Shown: piece by piece, positions 13,455-18,340 of the stretch
Position numbering within the stretch: position 1 is the stretch's first letter
Layout of the letters: every line of letters starts with the position of its first letter
Assembly: GCA_947460795.1 (NCBI GenBank)
Contig: CANHJA010000017.1
Span: 1-18,340, forward strand
From: Bacteroidota bacterium
Lineage (GTDB): Bacteria > Bacteroidota > Bacteroidia > Chitinophagales > Chitinophagaceae
Length of the DNA: 18,340 bases
Direction: 5' to 3'
The notes under the pieces: model-generated
What the model was told of the DNA's origin: nothing
Database searches by the model: none
Seen by the model: only the letters and a program-made list of their open reading frames with translations
Program-made: the position numbers and the translations under genes

Positions 13455-14498
13455 TTACTTAAAATGTTTTAAAAATAAAATTTCCTTTTCAGTCAACTCT
13501 CTCCATTTTCCTCTTTGCACATTTTTTTTTGTTAAGCCAGCATAATAAACACGATCTAATGCTTTCACTTGATAACCTAAACTTTCAAAAATTCTACGAA
13601 CAATTCTATTTCGTCCAATATGAATTTCAATGCCTATTTCACGCTTGTCTTTTAAATCTGTATATGCCAATTCATCTACAGGAGCCAATCCGTCTTCTAA
13701 AACAATTCCTTCTGCAATTTTATCAAAATCGCCTTTTGTAAGCGGCTTATCTAAAACAACTTGGTATATTTTTTTGACATTATTTTTAGGATGTGATAAT
13801 TTTTGTGTCAAGTCACCATCATTGGTTAGCAACAACAATCCTGTAGTGTTTCTATCCAATCTGCCAATAGGGAAAATACGTTGCTCGGGAGCTGCACCCA
13901 GCAAGTCCATCACAGTTTTTCTTCCTTCTGGATCGTCGGTTGTAGTGATATAATCTTTGGGTTTATTCAACAAATAATAAACCAATTTCTTTTGAATAAA
14001 AATTCGCTTTGCTTCAAAAACAATATTGTCACTTTCAGAAACTTTAAAGCCAGGCTCTTTTATCACCTTCTCGTTCACTTTCACCTTGCCTTCTTTAATA
14101 ATTTCTACCGCATCTCTTCTTGAACAAATTCCACAATGTGAAATGTATTTATTAAGCGGCATGATTTCATTACTAATCGGCGGTTGATTTTTTGACTTTT
14201 GTTTTGGATTTACATTCGACAAATCATTCCCTTCAAAAATTGGATGTTCCCCTGGCTTGTAATTTTTATTAGTCAGTTTTGTGCTTGATTTTTCTTTTTT
14301 TACAAACACTTTTTTTACAGTTTCTACAGGAACGTATCCAGGTTTTAATTTTTCTTCTTCAGCTAAAAATGCACGTTTACTTTTACGTTGTTTTTTTGCT
14401 TTTGAAGGCACTACATTATTTACTTCCCCTTTTTTTAATTTTTTTCCTGGAGTTGGTTTTGCAAAATCTGAAGGACTTGGAATATATTTTTTTGCCAT
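13455..14498 (-). CDS. RsuA/RluB-family pseudouridine synthase with S4 domain and basic N-terminal extension
   Basis: A 347-residue enzyme. The first 110 residues or so are a Lys/Pro/Ser-rich, low-complexity basic region with no predicted fold, probably a flexible RNA-binding arm. An S4 RNA-binding domain follows at about 113-170 (LNKYISHCGICSRRDAVEII, then GKVKVNEKV). The catalytic domain opens at LLNKPKDYITTTDDPEGRKT and carries the nucleophile Asp215 in GRLDRNTTG. The later NRIVRRIFESLGYQVKALDR block is typical of RsuA/RluB/RluE/RluF. The arrangement fits RluB, which modifies U2605 of 23S rRNA, but RluF- or RsuA-like specificity cannot be excluded. The start is the ATG at 14498, 7 nt after the rlmN stop. 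The gene is co-transcribed with both neighbours. Confidence 0.9.
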   Translation of the reverse strand: MAKKYIPSPSDFAKPTPGKKLKKGEVNNVVPSKAKKQRKSKRAFLAEEEKLKPGYVPVETVKKVFVKKEKSSTKLTNKNYKPGEHPIFEGNDLSNVNPKQKSKNQPPISNEIMPLNKYISHCGICSRRDAVEIIKEGKVKVNEKVIKEPGFKVSESDNIVFEAKRIFIQKKLVYYLLNKPKDYITTTDDPEGRKTVMDLLGAAPEQRIFPIGRLDRNTTGLLLLTNDGDLTQKLSHPKNNVKKIYQVVLDKPLTKGDFDKIAEGIVLEDGLAPVDELAYTDLKDKREIGIEIHIGRNRIVRRIFESLGYQVKALDRVYYAGLTKKNVQRGKWRELTEKEILFLKHFK

Positions 14499-14505
14499 AA
14501 TTATT

Positions 14506-15546
14506 TTATTTTGAAGGGTGATTTACATTCGCCAATTGGCCACATGCGGCATCAATATCTTTACCACGACTTCTTCTCAATCGTGCATTAATTTTATTTC
14601 GTTCCAAGTATTGCATAAATGCATCCACCTTTTCTTCTGTAGGTTTTGCAAAAGCAGCTAATGAAATTGGATTATATTCTATAATATTTACTTTGCTAGG
14701 AACTTGTCTGCAAATTTTAATCAACTCATCTGCATCTTCAACGCTGTCATTAAAATCTTTAAATAAAATATATTCGAATGTGATTGGGCTTTTAGTTGCT
14801 TTATAAAAATAATTTAACGACTCAATTAAAACTTTAATATTATTGGTTTCATTAATAGGCATAATTTCATTGCGCTTCACATCATTTGCAGCATGCAACG
14901 AAACGGCCAAATTAAATTTCACTTTATCATCCGCTAATTTTTTAATCATTTTTGACACGCCAGCAGTTGAAACAGTGATTCTTGAAGGCGACATTCCCAT
15001 GCCATCTGGCGAAGTAATTTTTTCGATTGATTTCAGCACATTGTTGTAGTTCAATAATGGCTCCCCCATTCCCATAAAAACAATATTGCTTAACTTTTTT
15101 TCGTAATTCGATTCTGATTGATCATTCAAATGTTTTACTTGATCATAAATTTCATCAAATTCCAAATTGCGTTTTCTATCCATATAACCTGTTGCACAAA
15201 ACTTGCAACTCAAACTGCAACCTACTTGCGATGAAACACAAGCAGTCACCCTTGTTTCGGTAGGAATTAGTACTCCTTCTACAAAATGACCATCATGCAA
15301 AACAAATCGATTCTTGATTGTTGTGTCATCACTTATTTGCGTATGATCAATATTGAGTTTGCCTAAAAAGTAATCTTCTTTTAATCGTTCGCGAGTAGCT
15401 TTAGAAAGATTGAGCATTTCATCAATCGATGAAATATTTTTTTGCCAAATCCATTCATTAATTTGCTTGACTCTAAAAGGCTTTTCGCCAATAGATATTA
15501 TGAGTGTTTCCAACTCGGCTTGAGACAAATGTCGCAGATTTTTCAT
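14506..15546 (-). CDS. rlmN: RlmN: 23S rRNA A2503 / tRNA A37 C2-methyltransferase
   Basis: A 346-residue radical-SAM enzyme that methylates C2 of adenine 2503 in 23S rRNA, and A37 of some tRNAs. The [4Fe-4S] cluster motif is CSLSCKFC (Cys110, Cys114, Cys117). Cys103 in ACVSSQVGC corresponds to E. coli Cys118, and Cys335 in DIDAACGQL corresponds to the methylated Cys355, so both mechanistic cysteines are present. MGMGEPLLNYN and HAAND are further family blocks. This combination fits RlmN. It is not the horizontally spread Cfr, whose sequence differs. The start is the ATG at 15546. It is the first gene of an operon with two pseudouridine synthases (gaps of 7 and 1 nt). A candidate promoter is listed at 15568-15601. 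Confidence 0.96.
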   Translation of the reverse strand: MKNLRHLSQAELETLIISIGEKPFRVKQINEWIWQKNISSIDEMLNLSKATRERLKEDYFLGKLNIDHTQISDDTTIKNRFVLHDGHFVEGVLIPTETRVTACVSSQVGCSLSCKFCATGYMDRKRNLEFDEIYDQVKHLNDQSESNYEKKLSNIVFMGMGEPLLNYNNVLKSIEKITSPDGMGMSPSRITVSTAGVSKMIKKLADDKVKFNLAVSLHAANDVKRNEIMPINETNNIKVLIESLNYFYKATKSPITFEYILFKDFNDSVEDADELIKICRQVPSKVNIIEYNPISLAAFAKPTEEKVDAFMQYLERNKINARLRRSRGKDIDAACGQLANVNHPSK

Positions 15547-15567
15547 CTGTGTAAAAATTTTAGTTCG

Positions 15568-15601
15568 TAAAGATAAACAAACCTTTTCGTTATTTCACAA
15601 A
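15568..15601 (-). promoter_or_regulatory. Candidate promoter of the rlmN operon
   Basis: On the minus strand TATCTTTA (15568-15575) matches the -7 element TAnnTTTG at all but the last base. A TTTG (15598-15601) lies 22 nt upstream, close to the usual -33 spacing. The predicted leader is about 15 nt. One mismatch and slightly long spacing limit confidence. Confidence 0.4.
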
Positions 15602-15667
15602 TATGGATGAATCGAATAGAAGCCTATCAATTCCTACGGCAAAAGATACATTTTGTTTCTACAAAAA

Positions 15668-17266
15668 TTAGAAAGGGACATCCCCACTAAAGTCGGTAGA
15701 AGATGATTTCCCAAATTCGTCATCTACATTAAAGTCACTGGCTTTTGATTTTAATTTAGCATATCCATCATCGATGCTAAGCCTTGGGCCTTCACCATAG
15801 GTGCCTTTAATCCCAGCAGATGGATCTTGCATATTGGGCGATGGAGTCCCAAAATTATTTACGTCGGGCATGTCTTCAAATTTTTGGAATGCAAGATTTG
15901 CTTTCACTTTTACAACATCTGTAGTACCATTTCTATGCTTGGCGATATTTATCCATGTTTCTCCAGGAATCGGTTCTCCTTCAGGATTTTTATCTACTCC
16001 ATAATATTCTGGTCGATATAAAAACATAACCATGTCCGCATCTTGCTCAATCGCTCCCGACTCCCTAAGGTCACTCAATTGAGGAAGTTTAGCCGCTCCG
16101 GTACGATTTTCTACACCCCTGTTTAATTGAGAAAGTGCAATAATTGGAATTTCTAACTCTTTAGCCAAGCCTTTTAAATCCCGAGATATTTTTGAAATTT
16201 CTTGCTCACGATTTCCTCCTTTATCGTTGCTGCCTTGCATTAATTGTAAGTAGTCAATGATAACCATTCCTAAACCATACTTTTGTTTTAATCGTCGACA
16301 TTTTGCACGAAGTTCAAAAATATTAAGTGCTGCTTGATCATCTATAAAAATATTTGCCGAACCTAAACGAGGCATGCGTTGATGTATTTGTACAATTTCA
16401 TGATCAGCTAATTGCCCTTTAGAAATTTTTTCTAGAGGCACTTCTGTTACAGCCGACAACATCCTTTTTACCAATTGTCCAGCACTCATCTCCAGAGAGA
16501 AAAATGCAACCCCAGTTGGTTTCTCTTTGTTCATTGCAGCATTCATTACTAAATTTAAGGCGAAGGCTGTTTTACCAACAGCAGGACGAGCAGCCAAGAT
16601 AATTAAATCAGTCTTTTGCCATCCTGAAGTTATTTTATCCAATGCTTTGAAACCGGAAGGAATACCCGTAAAATCATCTTTCTTTTGCGCTTGGGTTTCA
16701 ATCTCAGTCATCGTTCGTGATAAAATAGAACTGATGCTTGAGAAATTTTTACGAAGATGTTTATCCGTAATTTCATATAAATTAGTTTCTGCTTTATCCA
16801 ATAAATCAAATACATCTGTGCTATCTTCATAAGCATCACTAATCACATCGCCGCTCATGCGTATTAATTCACGCATAATATATTTTTGCATCACAATACG
16901 TGCATGTTCTTCAATATGAGCACTGCTCACTACATCTCTTGTTAGGCTGGTTACATAATAACTTCCACCAACCATTTCGAGCTCACTGTTTCTTCTTAAA
17001 TCTTCTGTAACGGTTAAAAAATCAATACGGGAACCATTGTCAAATAGCCTGCGAATGGAAGCATAAATGCGTTGATTCGCATCGCTGTAAAAACATTCTG
17101 GTGATTGAATAATTTCTAAACACTCTGCTAATTTTTGTGGTTCCAACATGATTGCACCTAGAACTGCTGATTCTAAATCAGACGCTTGGGGTGCCGATTT
17201 GCCATAAAGCATCGGTGATAAATCTGCTTTCTTTGTTCGAGTATTTAATTTTGTAGAAACTGCCAT
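15668..17266 (-). CDS. dnaB: Replicative DNA helicase DnaB, with SSB-like C-terminal tip
   Basis: A 532-residue hexameric helicase that unwinds DNA ahead of the replication fork. The N-terminal DnaB domain (about 28-130) begins ASDLESAVLGAIMLEP. The RecA-like motor has Walker A ARPAVGKT (226-233), Walker B MVIIDYLQL with Asp338, the LSQLNRGVENR segment (378-388) and DLRESGAIEQDAD (399-411) with the arginine-rich region of the family. There is no intein. Compared with E. coli DnaB (471 residues), it has a 60-70 residue polar, disordered-looking C-terminal extension (about 468-532). This ends in acidic residues and DFSGDVPF, reminiscent of the SSB C-terminal tip DDDIPF. The start is the ATG at 17266. 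A -7-like box (TACTTTCG) lies 29 nt upstream. DnaA boxes lie in the upstream gap. Confidence 0.96.
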   Translation of the reverse strand: MAVSTKLNTRTKKADLSPMLYGKSAPQASDLESAVLGAIMLEPQKLAECLEIIQSPECFYSDANQRIYASIRRLFDNGSRIDFLTVTEDLRRNSELEMVGGSYYVTSLTRDVVSSAHIEEHARIVMQKYIMRELIRMSGDVISDAYEDSTDVFDLLDKAETNLYEITDKHLRKNFSSISSILSRTMTEIETQAQKKDDFTGIPSGFKALDKITSGWQKTDLIILAARPAVGKTAFALNLVMNAAMNKEKPTGVAFFSLEMSAGQLVKRMLSAVTEVPLEKISKGQLADHEIVQIHQRMPRLGSANIFIDDQAALNIFELRAKCRRLKQKYGLGMVIIDYLQLMQGSNDKGGNREQEISKISRDLKGLAKELEIPIIALSQLNRGVENRTGAAKLPQLSDLRESGAIEQDADMVMFLYRPEYYGVDKNPEGEPIPGETWINIAKHRNGTTDVVKVKANLAFQKFEDMPDVNNFGTPSPNMQDPSAGIKGTYGEGPRLSIDDGYAKLKSKASDFNVDDEFGKSSSTDFSGDVPF

Positions 17267-17294
17267 GATGTATATTAAAAAAATTAGAGGGACA

Positions 17295-17302
17295 CGAAAG
17301 TA
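17295..17302 (-). promoter_or_regulatory. Candidate -7 box of dnaB
   Basis: TACTTTCG on the minus strand differs from TAnnTTTG at one base. It would place the transcription start about 22 nt before the dnaB ATG. No -33 match with normal spacing was found. Confidence 0.3.
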
Positions 17303-17420
17303 ATTTTATTTCAAGGATTCTTCGGCATCTATTTTAGTTAATATTTATGCGCAGCAATTCAGATGAAATTCACACAGTTATTCACATTGACTTTCAGCTA
17401 TATCATTACACCTTATATAT

Positions 17421-17429
17421 TTATCCACA
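17421..17429 (+). promoter_or_regulatory. DnaA box, perfect consensus
   Basis: TTATCCACA is identical to the high-affinity DnaA-binding 9-mer. It sits in the intergenic region upstream of dnaB, preceded by the AT-only tract TTATATAT. The companion site TTATTCACA lies 43 nt upstream at 17378-17386. Confidence 0.55.
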
Positions 17430-17530
17430 AATAATAGAATTGGTTAAAAATTCGGTGAAAGTGGATATGTTTTTACAAAATTGAAACATTTTAAAACAGC
17501 AACTTCTGATTTCAAAAAATAATAATGCCT

Positions 17531-17538
17531 TACTTTTG
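17531..17538 (+). promoter_or_regulatory. -7 promoter box for the hypothetical gene divergent from dnaB
   Basis: TACTTTTG matches TAnnTTTG exactly. Transcription would start near 17544, giving a leader of about 105 nt before the ATG at 17649. That is long compared with other leaders in this window. No ORF was found within the leader. Confidence 0.5.
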
Positions 17539-17648
17539 AAAGTGAATGTGTGGTTTCTTAGTGGAATATAAAATCCTTGTAAAATGGATGGCAATTGAAC
17601 CAACTGAAATACATACACAGATAATAGCGTAAACTAAAATATAAAAAA

Positions 17649-18122
17649 ATGCAATCGACGTCGTTAGCCTTTTTAAAAAAAGAAATTCAAGCAATGCCCA
17701 AGGCTGAGCTGATTGAAGTTTGCAATAGACTGATAAAATATAAAAAAGAAAATAAAGAGTTATTGCATTATTTGCTGTTTGAAAGTTTGAATGAACCCAA
17801 TTATGCATTGCAACTTAAAAATGAAGTAACAATTTTGTTTCAAGATGTGAATACACAAACTGTATATTTCGCCAAAAAAACCATTCGTAAAATTCTTAGA
17901 TTCATTGCTAAATATTGTAAATTTTCTGAAAACCCAACTACTCAAATTGATGTGCTCATTCATTTTTGTGAGGAGATGAATCAACTTTCACTTCATTGGA
18001 AAGATCATAAAGTGATGGTAAATTTATATCAAAGTCAAATCAAAAAAATTGAAAAATTGATTGCTACATTGCATGAAGATTTGCAATTTGACTATCGCCA
18101 AAAACTAACACCTAATCAATAA
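17649..18122 (+). CDS. Conserved Bacteroidota hypothetical protein
   Basis: A 157-residue soluble protein with no signal peptide or membrane segment, predicted almost entirely alpha-helical. I recall similar proteins in other Bacteroidota, sharing the blocks IKYKKENKELLHYLLFE (28-44), VYFAKKTIRKILRFI (72-86) and LYQSQIKKIEKLIATLHEDLQFDY (126-149), but no function or family name that I trust. The many Lys residues and amphipathic helices suggest a nucleic-acid or protein-binding role, which is only inference. It starts with the ATG at 17649 after an A-rich stretch (ATAAAAAA) of the kind used in place of a Shine-Dalgarno site in this phylum. It is divergent from dnaB with its own promoter box. 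Confidence 0.75.
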   Translation: MQSTSLAFLKKEIQAMPKAELIEVCNRLIKYKKENKELLHYLLFESLNEPNYALQLKNEVTILFQDVNTQTVYFAKKTIRKILRFIAKYCKFSENPTTQIDVLIHFCEEMNQLSLHWKDHKVMVNLYQSQIKKIEKLIATLHEDLQFDYRQKLTPNQ

Positions 18123-18183
18123 AATTTATATTTCACGATCTTTTATATAGAAAATAAAAATATGCTATTTAGAAAATATTTTC

Positions 18184-18215
18184 ATGACACAATAATTCAG
18201 AATTAATATTGTCAT
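18184..18215. repeat. Imperfect inverted repeat upstream of the lipoprotein gene
   Basis: ATGACA (18184-18189) and TGTCAT (18210-18215) are exact reverse complements 20 nt apart. The inner part (AATAATT, CAG, AATTAATATT) is also roughly symmetrical with one offset base. It ends 14 nt before the ATG at 18230. It could be an operator or an RNA stem in the leader. Chance symmetry in AT-rich DNA is possible. Confidence 0.3.
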
Positions 18216-18229
18216 CTAAATTATAAATC

Positions 18230-18340
18230 ATGACAAAAAACATTTTCAAAACAACAACACTTTTCATTGCAGCCGCAATCATTTCATTTTCATCATGCAC
18301 TAAAAAAAATGATGATACTACGTTTTATTCGAGCTTATCA
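18230..18340 (+). CDS. Lipoprotein, N-terminal fragment (runs off the right edge)
   Basis: Thirty-seven codons are open from the ATG at 18230 to the window end. They encode a lysine-containing start, a hydrophobic core (LFIAAAIISF) and the lipobox FSSC with Cys23. The polar and acidic TKKNDD follows, resembling the export signals that send Bacteroidota lipoproteins to the outer surface. The mature domain lies outside the window, so no function can be given. An imperfect inverted repeat at 18184-18215 lies just upstream. Confidence 0.75.
   Translation, partial: MTKNIFKTTTLFIAAAIISFSSCTKKNDDTTFYSSLS

Larger units (their letters stand above)
17267..17648. other. Gene-free region between dnaB and a divergent gene, with DnaA boxes
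   Basis: This 382-nt AT-rich stretch has no credible gene. It contains a perfect DnaA-box consensus TTATCCACA (17421-17429) and a one-mismatch TTATTCACA (17378-17386) in the same orientation, 43 nt apart. Weaker reversed matches are at 17460-17468 (ATATCCACT on the minus strand) and around 17541-17549. Very AT-rich tracts lie between them. A minus-strand -7-like box for dnaB (17295-17302) and a plus-strand promoter (17531-17538) also lie here. It could be a DnaA-responsive dnaB promoter region or part of a replication origin. The sequence cannot tell which. Confidence 0.5.

Noticed and set aside
14506..15546. Possible Cfr antibiotic-resistance methyltransferase
   Set aside because: The context with housekeeping pseudouridine synthases and the overall sequence fit chromosomal RlmN.
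15603..15671. 22-codon plus-strand ORF between dnaB and rlmN
   Set aside because: It is very short, has no ribosome-binding or promoter support and no membrane or other feature, and is likely chance.
17530..17808. 92-residue hydrophobic frame antisense to the hypothetical gene start
   Set aside because: It overlaps the promoter and start of a better supported gene on the other strand, and its hydrophobicity comes from reading Lys-rich codons in reverse.
1..18340. CRISPR arrays, insertion sequences, phage or defence islands
   Set aside because: No regularly spaced direct repeats, transposase or integrase motifs, or terminal inverted repeats were found; the genes are core-like and intact.

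Overview
The window looks like a chromosomal segment of an AT-rich member of the Bacteroidota. The evidence is a PorP/SprF-family outer-membrane protein (linked to type IX secretion), a small DUF4834-like membrane protein, a HYC_CC_PP-type protein, and repeated TAnnTTTG promoter boxes, the form used by the primary sigma factor of this phylum. No species can be named. I saw no insertion sequence, phage, CRISPR array or rRNA. The content is mostly ordinary core and housekeeping genes plus one metal-associated module.

Left part (1-3200): the N-terminal end of a UvrD/Rep-type helicase runs off the left edge on the minus strand. A terminator and a single porP/sprF gene follow, also on the minus strand. 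Then come a small DUF4834-like gene and a possible 42-residue membrane microprotein on the plus strand. A HAD hydrolase (minus) is divergent from a CAU-anticodon tRNA that has its own promoter and terminator.

Middle (3300-7540, plus strand): malate dehydrogenase is a stand-alone unit with a strong terminator. A compact three-gene unit follows: a HYC_CC_PP protein whose TTG start sits almost on its promoter, a periplasmic heavy-metal-associated (HMA) protein, and a TonB-dependent receptor overlapping it by 8 nt. All three encode Cys-Cys pairs. Together they look like an envelope system for a thiophilic metal, probably copper. The unit ends in a strong hairpin terminator facing a convergent gene.

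Middle-right (7541-12724): a predicted lipoprotein combining seven CXXCH haem sites with C-terminal TPR repeats (minus) is divergent from a secreted PAP2 phosphatase (plus). The phosphatase overlaps, at its stop codon, a convergent secreted beta-propeller-like protein. That protein lies just downstream of adenine deaminase on the same strand. A terminator hairpin lies 11 nt upstream of the deaminase start.

Right part (12734-18340): three tightly packed minus-strand genes, rlmN, an RsuA/RluB-type pseudouridine synthase and an RluA-type pseudouridine synthase, form an RNA-modification operon. Next is dnaB (minus), whose C-terminus ends in a peptide resembling the SSB tip. The 382-bp gene-free stretch upstream of dnaB holds one perfect and one near-perfect DnaA box and a promoter for a conserved hypothetical gene on the plus strand. 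The window ends inside a lipoprotein gene.

The most interesting points are the Cys-Cys metal module with its apparently leaderless first gene, the SSB-like tail on DnaB, the DnaA boxes beside dnaB, and the heptahaem-TPR lipoprotein.
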